Assembly: GCF_900129395.1 (NCBI RefSeq)
Contig: NZ_FQVP01000002.1
Span: 558,001-622,000 of the forward strand
Reading direction: 5' to 3'
Source of the DNA: Pseudosulfitobacter pseudonitzschiae
GTDB lineage: Bacteria > Pseudomonadota > Alphaproteobacteria > Rhodobacterales > Rhodobacteraceae
Length of the DNA stretch: 64,000 bases
Each line of letters starts with the position of its first letter. Within the stretch, counting starts at the first letter, position 1. Under the pieces are notes generated by a model. It made no database searches and was not told where the DNA came from. It was given only the letters and a program-made list of their open reading frames with translations. The position numbers and the translations under genes are program-made. This document shows positions 53,956 through 64,000 of the stretch, one piece after another.

Positions 53956-54015
53956 GGGGGTGTTGTGGTGTATTCGGCGGGTGCGGTCCAGAGGGGCACG
54001 CTGTCCGGTGAAAGC

Positions 54016-54049
54016 CAGAGGCAGCGCCCGGGTCGGGGGGCTGCCTCTG
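54016..54049 (-). terminator. Terminator of the indolepyruvate oxidoreductase gene
   Basis: A perfect 10-bp repeat CAGAGGCAGC (54016-54025) and GCTGCCTCTG (54040-54049) encloses a GC-rich 14-base loop 15 bases beyond the stop on the minus strand. The trailing GCTTTC is only weakly T-rich. Confidence 0.6.
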
Positions 54050-54064
54050 TGGCTGGTGCGGCGT

Positions 54065-57000
54065 TCAGAGTTTGACCGCTTCGGCCCGCGCCATCACATC
54101 CGCCGCTGCCTTTTCGCGCACGGGGCCATAGCCGCGCACATCCATCGGCAGGGCGAGCAACTCGGCGCAGGCCTCGGCTGTGTCCGCGCTGTGGCGGTCG
54201 GCCACGCGGTCCATGACCTCGTCGAACCAGCGCAGCAGGGCGCGGTCCAGCTTGCGGTCGTGGCTGTAGCCGAACGGATCAAAGGGCGTGCCGCGCAGCC
54301 CCTTGAAGCGGGCCATGCCACGCAACATGGGCGTCATCCACTGGCCAAAGGCGCGTTTGTTCGGACGGCCACGGGCATCCTTGCCCAGCGGCAACAGGGG
54401 CGGGGCAAGGTGGTAGTTTACCTTGTAATCGCCTTCGAACTCCTCGGCCAGTTTCGCCGCGAACCCCGTCTGTGTCATCAGGCGGGCGACCTCGTATTCG
54501 TCCTTGTAGGCCATCAGTTTGAACAGCGAGCGCGCCGCCACGGCGACCAGTTCGGGCGGCAGGTCCGTGGCCAGACGTGCCAGCCGGTCACGGTAGCGTT
54601 TGGCGTATTTCGCGTCCTGATAGTCGGTCAGGAAATCGGCACGGCGGTCGATGATCTGTTCGAGGGTTTCGTCGGCCTCGGCCTGCTCTGCCACACCCAG
54701 CGCATCCGGGTTCACCGCCAGCACGCGGCCGATGTCAAAGGCCTGTTTGTTCTTGTCCACGGCCACGCCGTTCAGCAGCATCGCCTGTTTCAAGGCAACC
54801 TCGCTGACCGGCACCAGCCCTTGTTGCCACGCTGCCCCCAGCAGGATGATGTTGGCAAACACCGCGTCACCCATCAGATCCTCGGACAGCTTATTGGCAT
54901 CCATGCCCAAAACGTTGTCATGGCCCACAACGCCGCGCACCATTGCCTCGCGTTCGTCAATCTCCAGATCGGCATCGCGGCGCAGGACCAGATCGCCAGT
55001 GGGCATTTCGGCGCGGTTGATCACCACGCGGGTGCCTTGGCGCAAGTGCATCGACGCCTTGGGCGAGGATGCCACAACCGCATCGCAGGCGATCATGGCG
55101 TCGGCGCGGCCTGCCTCGATGCGCACCTGGTGGATGTCAGCGGGGGTGGGGGCCAGCCGCACGTAGCCCAGAACCGTCCCGAATTTCTGTGCAAAGCCGG
55201 TGAAATCCAGCACGCTTGACCCTTTGCCCTCAAGGTGCGCGGCCATGGTGATCAGCGCGCCGACCGTGACGACGCCTGTGCCGCCGACACCCGCCACCAG
55301 CAGGCCGTAGGGCGCATCCAGACGCGGCACCTGCGGTTGCGGCAGGGCGGCCAGCGGGCCGCTCAGGTCAATGCTGACCTCGCGTTTGCGCCGGGTTGCC
55401 CCCTCGACGGTGACAAAGCTGGGGCAAAAGCCGTTCAGGCACGAGAAATCCTTGTTGCACGACGACAGGTTGATCTTGCGCTTGCGGCCGAACGGGGTCT
55501 CTTTCGGCTCGACGCTCAGGCAGTTGCTTTCGACCGAGCAGTCGCCGCAGCCTTCGCAGACCAGATCGTTGATATAGGCAAAGCGCGGCGGGTCTTCTGC
55601 CGTGCCGCGTTTGCGGCGGCGGCGTTTTTCGGTGGCGCAGGTTTGCTCGTAGATCAGGACGCTGGTGCCTTTGACCTCGCGCAGTTCGCGCTGCACGGTG
55701 TCCATGTCGGCGCGGTCGTGAAAGCTGGTGTGGCGGGGGAAGTCGGCCTTGTCGAACTTGTCGATGTTGTCCGACACCAGCGCGATCCGTTCGACGCCTT
55801 CGGCACGGCAGGTCTGGGCGATGCCCAGTACGCTGACGGGGCCGTCAACCGGCTGGCCGCCGGTCATGGCAACCGCGTCGTTGTACAGGATCTTGTAGGT
55901 GATGTTGGATTTCGCCGCGACCGACTGGCGGATGGCCAGCGAGCCGGAGTGATACCACGTACCCTCGCCCAGGTTCTGGAAGATATGCTTGTTGCCGTTG
56001 AACCGGCTGGCGGCGGTCCATGGCACGCCTTCGCCGCCCATCTGGGCGTATCCGACGGTGTTGCGGTCCATCCAGGACGCCATGACGTGACAGCCGATGC
56101 CGCTGGCGGCGGTCGAGCCTTCGGGCACTTTGGTCGACGTGTTGTGCGGGCAGCCCGAACAGAAATAGGGCGTGCGGGTGGCACCGGGGCGCGACAGCAC
56201 GGGGGGCGGGGTTTCGGTCAGGGCAGCGGCCTTGGCAGGCAGACCTTCATCAGGGAAAAACGCATCCAGCCGCTCGGCCACGATGGGCGCCAGCAGCAGT
56301 GGCGACAGCTCGCCCGTCCACGGGATCAGCGGATCACCTGCCGCGCGGTGTTTGCCGACCATGCGCGCCGGTTTGTCGCCGGGCCAGTCATAGAAATATT
56401 CCTTGAACTGGCTTTCGATGATGCCGCGTTTTTCCTCGATCACCAGCACCTCTTCCTTGCCGCGCACAAAATCCAGCGCGTCGCGGCGGGCCAGCGGCCA
56501 GACCATGCCGACCTTGTAAATGTCGATGCCCAACCGGCGGCAGGCGGCCTCGTCCACGCCCAGCAGGCGCAGCGCCTCCATCAGGTCCAGGTGGCCCTTG
56601 CCGGTGGTGACGATACCGAATTTTGCATCCTTGATGTCATAGATATGCCGGTCGATCCGGTTGGCCTGAACAAAGGCCTCAACGGCTTCCAGCTTGGCAC
56701 CGATGCGGGTTTCGATGGCGGGGCTGGGCAGGTCGGCGGGGCGCACGTGCAGGCCGCCTTGGGGGGCTGTATAGTCGGGTTGGACAAAGGTGCGGGCCGG
56801 TTTCAGGTCAATCGACTGCGCCGCCTCGACGGTTTCCGACACCGCCTTGAACCCGACCCATGTGCCCGAGAACCGCGACAGGGCGATGCCGTATTCGCCA
56901 AATTCCAGGTATTCCGCGACCGTGGCGGGGTTCAGCGTGGGCATGAACCACGACATGAAGGCTACGTCGGACTGATGCGGCATCGACGAGGACACACAGC

Positions 57001-57460
57001 CGTGGTCGTCCCCCGCCACCACCAGCACACCGCCCTTGGGGGACGAGCCGTAGGCGTTGCCGTGCTTCAGCGCATCGCCCGACCGGTCCACGCCCGGCCC
57101 CTTGCCATACCACATGGAAAACACGCCCTCGACAGTGCAGTCGGGGTCCAGCGTCGCCTGTTGCGCGCCCAGAACGGCGGTGGCGCCAAGGTCTTCGTTC
57201 ACGGCGGGCATGAATTCGATGGCGTTCTCAGCCAGCAGCTTTTTCGTCCGCCACATTTCCAGATCGACCCCGCCCAGCGGTGAGCCGCGATAGCCCGATA
57301 CGAACCCGGCGGTGTTCATCCCCGCGGCGCGGTCGCGGGCGGCCTGATCCAGCATGATGCGCACCAGCGCCTGCGTGCCGGTCAGGAACACGCGACCCGT
57401 TTGCGCGGTGTAACGGTCGGACAGCTGGTAGGTCTCAAAGGCGGGATCAAGCTTGCTCAT
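54065..57460 (-). CDS. Indolepyruvate:ferredoxin oxidoreductase, fused subunits
   Basis: 1131 residues, the fused alpha-beta form common in alphaproteobacteria. The N-terminal pyrimidine domain (GYRGSPLGGVDLEMW), the TPP-binding part (GIGCHVMASWMDRNTVGYAQMGGEG), a four-cysteine ferredoxin-like motif (CEGCGDCSVESNC) and the C-terminal gamma-type domain (LLVAGVGGTGVVTVGALI) follow each other. It oxidatively decarboxylates aryl-pyruvates to aryl-acetyl-CoA with ferredoxin. No Lrp-type regulator gene is present beside it, unlike in some relatives. A GGAAATTTCC palindrome lies upstream. Confidence 0.95.
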   Translation of the reverse strand: MSKLDPAFETYQLSDRYTAQTGRVFLTGTQALVRIMLDQAARDRAAGMNTAGFVSGYRGSPLGGVDLEMWRTKKLLAENAIEFMPAVNEDLGATAVLGAQQATLDPDCTVEGVFSMWYGKGPGVDRSGDALKHGNAYGSSPKGGVLVVAGDDHGCVSSSMPHQSDVAFMSWFMPTLNPATVAEYLEFGEYGIALSRFSGTWVGFKAVSETVEAAQSIDLKPARTFVQPDYTAPQGGLHVRPADLPSPAIETRIGAKLEAVEAFVQANRIDRHIYDIKDAKFGIVTTGKGHLDLMEALRLLGVDEAACRRLGIDIYKVGMVWPLARRDALDFVRGKEEVLVIEEKRGIIESQFKEYFYDWPGDKPARMVGKHRAAGDPLIPWTGELSPLLLAPIVAERLDAFFPDEGLPAKAAALTETPPPVLSRPGATRTPYFCSGCPHNTSTKVPEGSTAASGIGCHVMASWMDRNTVGYAQMGGEGVPWTAASRFNGNKHIFQNLGEGTWYHSGSLAIRQSVAAKSNITYKILYNDAVAMTGGQPVDGPVSVLGIAQTCRAEGVERIALVSDNIDKFDKADFPRHTSFHDRADMDTVQRELREVKGTSVLIYEQTCATEKRRRRKRGTAEDPPRFAYINDLVCEGCGDCSVESNCLSVEPKETPFGRKRKINLSSCNKDFSCLNGFCPSFVTVEGATRRKREVSIDLSGPLAALPQPQVPRLDAPYGLLVAGVGGTGVVTVGALITMAAHLEGKGSSVLDFTGFAQKFGTVLGYVRLAPTPADIHQVRIEAGRADAMIACDAVVASSPKASMHLRQGTRVVINRAEMPTGDLVLRRDADLEIDEREAMVRGVVGHDNVLGMDANKLSEDLMGDAVFANIILLGAAWQQGLVPVSEVALKQAMLLNGVAVDKNKQAFDIGRVLAVNPDALGVAEQAEADETLEQIIDRRADFLTDYQDAKYAKRYRDRLARLATDLPPELVAVAARSLFKLMAYKDEYEVARLMTQTGFAAKLAEEFEGDYKVNYHLAPPLLPLGKDARGRPNKRAFGQWMTPMLRGMARFKGLRGTPFDPFGYSHDRKLDRALLRWFDEVMDRVADRHSADTAEACAELLALPMDVRGYGPVREKAAADVMARAEAVKL

Positions 57461-57555
57461 GGGGGGGGCTCCGGTGCTGGCATCTGGTGACCATCATAGC
57501 GCAGGACGGCGCCTATTTCCGGTCTGATATTGTCTGCATAGCTAATGTGATGAGC

Positions 57556-57565
57556 GGAAATTTCC
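57556..57565. promoter_or_regulatory. Palindrome in the promoter region upstream of indolepyruvate oxidoreductase / BKACE genes
   Basis: GGAAATTTCC is a perfect 10-bp palindrome within the 228-base divergent promoter region. It may be an operator for either gene. The regulator is unknown and this may be chance. Confidence 0.3.
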
Positions 57566-57688
57566 ACGCAAAGCCGGATATGGGAAAAATTTACCATTCC
57601 AGTTGGCGGCGCGTGTCCGCGCGCACCATTGCCCCCGATGGCGAGGCTTGCCATAACCCGGGCAACGCTTTCAAAAGGGCCGACCTCA

Positions 57689-58519
57689 ATGACCAATCCG
57701 CTTATCATTTGCTGCGCCATCACCGGATCGCTGCCGACCAAGGCGAACAACCCCGCCGTGCCGATCAGCGTCGCCGAACAGGTGGAAAGCATGCACGAAG
57801 CGTTCGAGGCCGGTGCCACGATCTGTCACGCCCATGTGCGCAATGCGGATGAAACGCCGTCAAGCGATCCTGACAAGTTTGCAGCCCTCAAGGAAGGTCT
57901 GGAAAAGCATTGCCCCGGCCTGATCATCCAGTTTTCCACCGGTGGCCGCTCGGGGGCCGGACAGGCGCGGGGGGCGATGTTGTCCCTGCGGCCCGACATG
58001 GCGTCGCTGTCGGTGGGGTCGAACAATTTTCCGACCCGCGTCTACGAGAACCCACCCGACCTGGTGGACTGGCTGGCGTCCGAAATGGTCACCCATGACA
58101 TCAAGCCCGAGGTCGAAGCCTTTGATCTGTCGCACATCCTGCAAGCCGTCAAAATGCACGGCGACGGGCGCATTAAAGACACGCCGTATATCCAGTTTGT
58201 CATGGGCGTGAAAAACGCGATGCCCGCGGACAAGCATGTGTTCGACTATTACGTCGAAACCGTGAAACGCCTGCTGCCCGGCGCGCCATGGTGTGCGGCG
58301 GGGATCGGAGCGCAACAGGCGGTGCTGAATGAATGGTCCATTGCCGCAGGCGGACACGCGCGCACCGGGATGGAGGACAACGTGCGGCTGGACCGTGACA
58401 CGCTGGCCCCGTCGAATGCAGCGCTGGTGCAGCGCACCGTGGAAATCGCACAAAAACACAGCCGCCCCATCGCCACGCCTGCGCAGGCGCGCGCGCTTTT
58501 GGGTCTGCGGGCGGCTTGA
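57689..58519 (+). CDS. BKACE-family beta-keto acid cleavage enzyme
   Basis: 276 residues. BKACE/DUF849 fold with the zinc histidines in [11 protein letters not shown] and a Glu/His network in [12 protein letters not shown] and [21 protein letters not shown] and [11 protein letters not shown] are typical. These enzymes cleave a beta-keto acid with acetyl-CoA, forming acetoacetate plus a CoA ester. The neighbour at 58584 handles formaldehyde-glutathione. The precise keto acid cannot be told from sequence. An ATG at 57689 starts the family region. Confidence 0.9.
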   Translation: MTNPLIICCAITGSLPTKANNPAVPISVAEQVESMHEAFEAGATICHAHVRNADETPSSDPDKFAALKEGLEKHCPGLIIQFSTGGRSGAGQARGAMLSLRPDMASLSVGSNNFPTRVYENPPDLVDWLASEMVTHDIKPEVEAFDLSHILQAVKMHGDGRIKDTPYIQFVMGVKNAMPADKHVFDYYVETVKRLLPGAPWCAAGIGAQQAVLNEWSIAAGGHARTGMEDNVRLDRDTLAPSNAALVQRTVEIAQKHSRPIATPAQARALLGLRAA

Positions 58520-58583
58520 CTTTACCCGGTTGCACCATGTTCATGCCGTGCAACCGGACCTGAACACCGAAGGGATAAAACAG

Positions 58584-59699
<1,116 letters not shown>

Positions 59700-59739
59700 T
59701 CCGTGGCTGTCTGCTTGATAGGGCGGGCACATGAACAAA

Positions 59740-59785
59740 AACAGGCCGCTGTCTTTCAAGGGCAGCGGCCTGTTCCGTTTCAGGG
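59740..59785 (+). terminator. Terminator of the formaldehyde dehydrogenase gene
   Basis: 12-bp stem AACAGGCCGCTG (59740-59751) with CAGCGGCCTGTT (59763-59774), 11-base loop, then CCGTTTC. It lies 40 bases beyond the stop. Confidence 0.75.
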
Positions 59786-59898
59786 CGGGCGCGGGGCCGC
59801 TTCGGGCGATTGTGATTTGGCAGCCCTGAATAATTTGATATTCTAAACCGAACGGTACAGTTCCACGCGGGCTGTGGCACGATCAGGGAAGGCGCAAG

Positions 59899-60360
59899 AT
59901 GAAGCTGACTGTTGATGGAAACCCTCATGACGTTGATGTCGAAGAGGACATGCCCCTGCTGTGGCTGCTGCGCGACGAGCTGGGGTACAAAGGTGTGAAA
60001 TACGGCTGTGGCGTCGCGCAATGTGGCGCGTGCACCGTGCATCTGGACGGGGTTGCGGTGCGGTCCTGTCAGACTTGGGCTGGCGATGCCGAAGGGGCAG
60101 AGATTACCACCATCGAAGGACTGGGCACGCCCGACGCCCTGCACGCGGTGCAAGAGGCCTGGATTGCCCATCAGGTTGCGCAATGCGGCTACTGCCAGTC
60201 AGGTCAGATGATGCAGGCCGCGTCCTTGCTGGCTGAAACACCGGCGCCTACGGATGACCAGATTGACGAGGCCATGTCGGGCAATCTGTGCCGCTGTGGC
60301 ACCTATCCCCGCATCCGTGCAGCGGTGAAAACCGCCGCCGCCAAGCTGAGCGAGGTTTAA
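59899..60360 (+). CDS. iorA: (2Fe-2S)-binding subunit of a molybdenum hydroxylase, IorA-like
   Basis: 153 residues. Plant-type [2Fe-2S] cluster [15 protein letters not shown]...C and a second cluster domain [16 protein letters not shown] plus [17 protein letters not shown]. This is the small electron-transfer subunit of the isoquinoline 1-oxidoreductase / aldehyde dehydrogenase group. The large subunit follows four bases downstream. The pair lacks a separate FAD subunit, a feature of this group, which donates electrons to quinone or cytochrome. Confidence 0.94.
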   Translation: MKLTVDGNPHDVDVEEDMPLLWLLRDELGYKGVKYGCGVAQCGACTVHLDGVAVRSCQTWAGDAEGAEITTIEGLGTPDALHAVQEAWIAHQVAQCGYCQSGQMMQAASLLAETPAPTDDQIDEAMSGNLCRCGTYPRIRAAVKTAAAKLSEV

Positions 60361-60364
60361 GGTC

Positions 60365-62614
60365 ATGGGACGCGCAGGAACAATCGCCCGCCGGACGTTC
60401 ATGGTGGGCTCGGTCGCCGTGATGAGCGGCGTGGCCTTCGGCTATTACATGTACCGCAAACCCGGCCCGAACCCGCTGTTGGATGACCTGCAAGAGGGCG
60501 AGGCGGCGCTGACGCCCTATGTCCTGATCAACGCCAGCGGCATCACCCTGATCACCCCGCGCGCCGACAGCGGGCAGGGGGCCTATTCGGTGCAGGCGAT
60601 GATGATCGCCGAGGAACTGGACGTGGACATGGATCAGGTCAGCGTCAGCCCCGGCGTGCCCAGCCCGGTCTATTACAATACGGCATTGGCCGCCGAAAGC
60701 GCGCCGTTCCGTCCCACGGACCGTTCGACCATGGCCAACACCACGCGCGGCGTGATGGATGCGGTGATGAAGTTCACGGGCATGCAATTGACCGGCGGGT
60801 CGACCACCGTGCCCGACGGCTATGAAAAACTGCGCATGGCGGGTGCCGTTGCCCGCGAGACGCTGAAGCTGGCTGCGGGCAAACGCACCGGCCAGGACCC
60901 CAAGAAGATGACGACCGAGCGGGCGCATGTGATCCTGCCCGACGGCACCCGCATCGCCTATACCGATCTGGCGGTCGAGGCGGCGCAGATCGAACCGGCG
61001 GACCATCTGGCCCTGCGCCACCATTCGAAATGGCGGATCATGGGGACGCCACAGCAGCGTCTGGACATCGTGGCGAAATCCACCGGCACGCTGCGTTATG
61101 GCATCGACTTTGAGCCCGAGGGCGTGGTGCACGCCACCGTGCGCACCAACCCGCGCAAGGGCGGGGTGATGAACGGCTATGATGCGACCAACGCCAAGGC
61201 GATGCGCGGGGTCAAGCAGGTGCTGCCTGTGACCGGCGGCGTGGCCGTGGTGGCAGACAACACATGGCGCGCCTTTGCAGCGGCCGAGGCCATCGACATC
61301 GACTGGGGCGCGGCACCCTATCCGGCCGAGATGGACGCCCATTGGCAGGCGCTGTCGGACAGTTTCAACGACGACCATCTGGACAGCCGCAAGCGGGACG
61401 ACGGCGATGTGGCCGACGCGGCCTATGACGCGCCCGAAGGCACGGTTGTCGAGGCGGAATATCGCGCGCCCTATCTCGCGCACGCGCCGCTGGAGCCCAG
61501 CAACGCCACCGTTCTGGTGGGTGATGACCGCGTCGATGTGTGGTCTGGCACGCAGGTGCCGCGCTTTGTTCAGGCCAATATCGCCAAGCTGACCGGCATC
61601 AACGTCGATAACATCCATGTGCATGTGCAGATGATGGGCGGCAGCTTTGGCCAGCGGCTTGAGGATGACGTGGAACGTCAGGCCACCGAGATCGCCATGC
61701 AGATGAAGGGCACGCCGGTCAAGCTGACGTACCGGCGCGAAGAGGACATGACCCACGACCATCCCCGCCAGATCGCAATGGCGCGCGGACGTGGCGTGGT
61801 CAAAGACGGCAAGGTTCATGCGCTGGACCTGGGCATTGCCATGCCCTCGGTGATGTCCAGCCAGATGGGCCGTCAGGGCTGGACCGTGCCGGGGCCGGAC
61901 CTGCAGATCGTGGCGGGGGCGTGGGAGCAACCGCTGAGCATTCCCAACTACCGCGTGTCGGGCTACCGCGCGCCGGAACTGGCACCGATCAGCTCGTGGC
62001 GGTCGGTGGGGGCGTCGACCAACGGGTTTTTCCACGACGTGTTTCTGGACGAACTTATCCATGCCGCCGGGGCTGACCCGTTGGAGGAACGGCTGCGCCT
62101 GATGTGGCACAAGCCGTCGCGCCAGGTGCTGGAGGCCGTGGCCGAGATGTCCGACTGGGCCACCAGACCCGGTGAGGGGCGCGGGCGCGGAGTGGCGTTC
62201 TGCACCTCGTTTGGCGTGCCAGTGGCCGAGGTGATCGACGTGACCGCCACACCGGATGGCATCCGCATCGACAACGTCTGGGTGGCCGCCGAGGTGGGGC
62301 GGGTGATTGATCCGGTGAATTTCGAGAACCTCGTGCAGGGCGGCGTGATCTTTGCGCTGGGCCACGCGATCAACTGCGAGATCACCTATGCCGACGGCAT
62401 GGCCGAGCAGGACAATTTCTATGCCTTCGAAGGGCTGCGGATGCGTCAGGCGCCGGTGATTGAAGTGCGCGGACTGGAGAACGACATTCACGTCCGCGGC
62501 ATGGGCGAACCGATGGTGCCACCGGCCGCCGCCGCGTTGTCGAACGCGATCTTTGCCGCCACGGGGCAGCGGATTCGGGAAATGCCGATGAACCGGCACA
62601 TTGATTTCGTCTAA
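60365..62614 (+). CDS. iorB: Molybdopterin-binding subunit, isoquinoline 1-oxidoreductase beta-like
   Basis: 749 residues. A twin-arginine signal region (TIARRTFMVGSVAVMSGVAFG) is followed by the xanthine-dehydrogenase molybdopterin fold with PRADSGQGAYSVQAMMIAEE, GGSFGQRLEDDVERQ, YRAPELAPISSWRSVG and the C-terminal GMGEPMVPPAAAALSNAIF, where the final Glu is the catalytic base. It hydroxylates an aldehyde or N-heterocycle at a periplasm-exposed site. The substrate is not readable. It converges on the TRAP permease gene. Confidence 0.93.
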   Translation: MGRAGTIARRTFMVGSVAVMSGVAFGYYMYRKPGPNPLLDDLQEGEAALTPYVLINASGITLITPRADSGQGAYSVQAMMIAEELDVDMDQVSVSPGVPSPVYYNTALAAESAPFRPTDRSTMANTTRGVMDAVMKFTGMQLTGGSTTVPDGYEKLRMAGAVARETLKLAAGKRTGQDPKKMTTERAHVILPDGTRIAYTDLAVEAAQIEPADHLALRHHSKWRIMGTPQQRLDIVAKSTGTLRYGIDFEPEGVVHATVRTNPRKGGVMNGYDATNAKAMRGVKQVLPVTGGVAVVADNTWRAFAAAEAIDIDWGAAPYPAEMDAHWQALSDSFNDDHLDSRKRDDGDVADAAYDAPEGTVVEAEYRAPYLAHAPLEPSNATVLVGDDRVDVWSGTQVPRFVQANIAKLTGINVDNIHVHVQMMGGSFGQRLEDDVERQATEIAMQMKGTPVKLTYRREEDMTHDHPRQIAMARGRGVVKDGKVHALDLGIAMPSVMSSQMGRQGWTVPGPDLQIVAGAWEQPLSIPNYRVSGYRAPELAPISSWRSVGASTNGFFHDVFLDELIHAAGADPLEERLRLMWHKPSRQVLEAVAEMSDWATRPGEGRGRGVAFCTSFGVPVAEVIDVTATPDGIRIDNVWVAAEVGRVIDPVNFENLVQGGVIFALGHAINCEITYADGMAEQDNFYAFEGLRMRQAPVIEVRGLENDIHVRGMGEPMVPPAAAALSNAIFAATGQRIREMPMNRHIDFV

Positions 62615-62628
62615 GGCAGGCGGCGTCG

Positions 62629-63951
62629 CTACTGCATCCAGATCAGCAGATAGGACGTCAGGTCGGGCCACAGGGCGACAATCGCAAGACCGATCACGCT
62701 GGTGACCAGAAACGGCAGGGCGGCCACGGCGATGCGTTCCAGCGACAGCTTGGCGATGTTGGCGGCGACGAACAGGTTGATGCCGACGGGCGGGGTGAAC
62801 AGGCCGATGGCCAGGTTGATCATCAGGAACACACCGAACCAGACCGGGTCCCAGCCCAGTTCGCGCACCACCGGCAGGAAAATCGGCAGCGAGATGAACA
62901 TGATCGTCACCGCGTCCATGAACATGCCCGCGATCAGCAGGATCACCGCCATCACCAGCATGATTGTCCAGGGCGATGACGACAGCGCCAGCAGCCCTTC
63001 GGAATAGCGGCCCACCACGTCGTCCACGGTGACAACCCATCCGAACAGGCTGGCAAAGGTCACGACCAGCATCACCACAGCCGAGGACGCCGCTGCATCA
63101 TTCAGCGCGTCGAACAGCGTGCCGAACGACAGGCTGCGGTAGACAAAGAAGCCGATGAACAGCGCATAGACCACCGCGACCACAGCCGCCTCGGTCGGGG
63201 TGAAGATGCCAGCGTAGATGCCGCCCAGGATCACCACGGGCGTCAGCAGTCCCCAGACCGCATCCCGAAAGCTGAGCCACAGGCGCGTCGCATAAGGACG
63301 GTCGCCATAGGGCATCGGGGCCAGTTGCGCGAGGTTCGACAGTTTGGCGACGGTTCGCTGACGGCTGACCAGCGGCAGCGCAATCAGCATCAGCGCACCC
63401 ATGAGCGCTCCGGGCAGGATGGCGGCGATGAACAGATCGCCGATCGACACCTCTGCGATGACGCCGTAAATCACCAGCCCGATTGACGGCGGGATCACGA
63501 TGGACAGCGCCGCACCAGTGCAAACCATGGCGGCGGCAAAGGCGCGGGGATAGCCGTCTTCTTCCATGCCGCGGATGATCATCGGACCGATGGCGGCCAC
63601 GGATGCAGGGCCAGAGCCGGACACAGCCCCCCAGAACAGGCTGACGACAACGCCAACCAGCCCCATTCCGCCAGGCAGGCTGCCCATCAGAACGCGGAAA
63701 AACCGGATCATCCGGTCGGCCATGCCCGCCGTGCCCATCAGGATGCCCGCGAGGATGAAGAACGGGATCGCCAGAAGCGAGAACTTGGTGATGCCGCTGG
63801 ACAGAAGGTCGCCGACCAGGTCCAGCCCAAACCCCATCTGCCACATGGCAAAGAGCGACGACAGGCCCAGCGAGAAAGCCACCGGAACGCGGATGACCAG
63901 AAGCAGGCCGAAGAGGATCAGCATCTGTGTGCCGGTGTCGAGTTCAAACAT
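62629..63951 (-). CDS. TRAP transporter large permease (DctM family)
   Basis: 440 residues, the standard length, unlike the first DctM in the window. ILFGLLLVIRVPVAFSLG, GAVSGSGPASVAAIGPMI, CTGAALSIVIPPSIGLVIYG and the C-terminal INLAIGLFTPPVGINLFVA mark the transport core. It is sodium-coupled organic-acid uptake. The small permease gene appears to lie upstream and is cut by the window end. Relation to the molybdenum hydroxylase is only proximity. Confidence 0.94.
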   Translation of the reverse strand: MFELDTGTQMLILFGLLLVIRVPVAFSLGLSSLFAMWQMGFGLDLVGDLLSSGITKFSLLAIPFFILAGILMGTAGMADRMIRFFRVLMGSLPGGMGLVGVVVSLFWGAVSGSGPASVAAIGPMIIRGMEEDGYPRAFAAAMVCTGAALSIVIPPSIGLVIYGVIAEVSIGDLFIAAILPGALMGALMLIALPLVSRQRTVAKLSNLAQLAPMPYGDRPYATRLWLSFRDAVWGLLTPVVILGGIYAGIFTPTEAAVVAVVYALFIGFFVYRSLSFGTLFDALNDAAASSAVVMLVVTFASLFGWVVTVDDVVGRYSEGLLALSSSPWTIMLVMAVILLIAGMFMDAVTIMFISLPIFLPVVRELGWDPVWFGVFLMINLAIGLFTPPVGINLFVAANIAKLSLERIAVAALPFLVTSVIGLAIVALWPDLTSYLLIWMQ

Positions 63952-63972
63952 CGGGCACCTCGTTTCGTGGGG

Positions 63973-64000
63973 TCAGCGTGCCTTGTACCAGCCGCAGCGC
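63973..64000 (-). CDS. C-terminal end of a gene upstream of TRAP DctM, probably DctQ (partial)
   Basis: A stop TGA on the minus strand at 63973-63975 closes a frame whose last residues read RCGWYKAR. The position immediately upstream of DctM on the same strand is where DctQ is expected. Only eight residues are visible, so the identity rests on context. Confidence 0.45.

Noticed and set aside
55235-57283. Plus-strand frame of 682 residues within the indolepyruvate oxidoreductase gene
   Set aside because: Shadow of the minus-strand gene, which carries the TPP and ferredoxin motifs.
60248-63040. Minus-strand open frame of 930 residues overlapping iorA, iorB and the TRAP permease
   Set aside because: It runs across three well-supported genes and shows no domain; it is a product of high GC codon use.

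Overview
The window is about 64 kb of GC-rich chromosomal DNA. It very probably comes from a marine Rhodobacteraceae (Roseobacter-group) alphaproteobacterium. The grounds are the protein styles, the dense TRAP and oligopeptide ABC transporters, the maf / RNase E-G / yacG housekeeping set, the imelysin / di-haem / DUF1513 set, the fused indolepyruvate oxidoreductase and a Roseobacter-type GC-rich interspersed hairpin. No transposase, integrase, phage gene or CRISPR array was seen. Coding density is high and no gene-free stretch exceeds 300 bases.

Layout. (1) 1-6645, housekeeping: the end of a gene that may be meaB, rpmB with a terminator, a small exported protein and a PCuAC copper chaperone, a class III sirtuin, a LysR / nitrilase divergent pair, infA, then the overlapping maf / RNase G-like / yacG operon and tRNA-Phe. 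(2) 6866-18765, a catabolic island: a nine-gene leftward operon with oligopeptide-type ABC uptake (solute-binding protein, two permeases, two ATPases), a flavin-reductase-like protein, an Asp/Glu-hydantoin-type racemase and two amidohydrolases. A GntR regulator and a third amidohydrolase diverge from it. Together they look like import and ring or amide hydrolysis of a small N-containing compound. (3) 18771-22599: an MFS_3 exporter and a cytosolic triple-PAS chemotaxis transducer. (4) 22892-30573: a rightward amidoligase-type cluster made of transglutaminase-DUF2126, circularly permuted ATP-grasp fused to alpha-E, a second transglutaminase and a zinc-ribbon metallopeptidase. It is probably a peptide synthesis or protein-modification system. 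(5) 30661-36794: a less GC-rich membrane-protein islet, an iron-linked DUF1513 / imelysin / di-haem oxidoreductase operon, a small divergent protein, Dps and a LysR regulator. (6) 36805-44340: a GntR regulator, an enlarged TRAP transporter, a DMT permease, and a short-chain dehydrogenase and FAH-fold hydrolase resembling the end of the non-phosphorylated L-fuconate route. The GntR-type operator GGTATACC seen here recurs at 53060, just upstream of an IlvD/Edd aldonate dehydratase, which suggests a split regulon. (7) 44472-46755: a preQ1-I riboswitch followed by queC-queD-queE-queF. (8) 46764-54064: KDG kinase, HxlR / thioesterase / MATE, a TIGR03084 protein, the aldonate dehydratase and a DMT permease. 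(9) 54065-64000: fused indolepyruvate:ferredoxin oxidoreductase, a BKACE enzyme, glutathione-dependent formaldehyde dehydrogenase, isoquinoline-1-oxidoreductase-type molybdenum hydroxylase subunits, and a second TRAP transporter cut by the window end.

Starts were chosen from Shine-Dalgarno-like sequences, ATGA overlaps with upstream genes and family lengths. Functions are read from motifs and remembered family features. No database search was possible.
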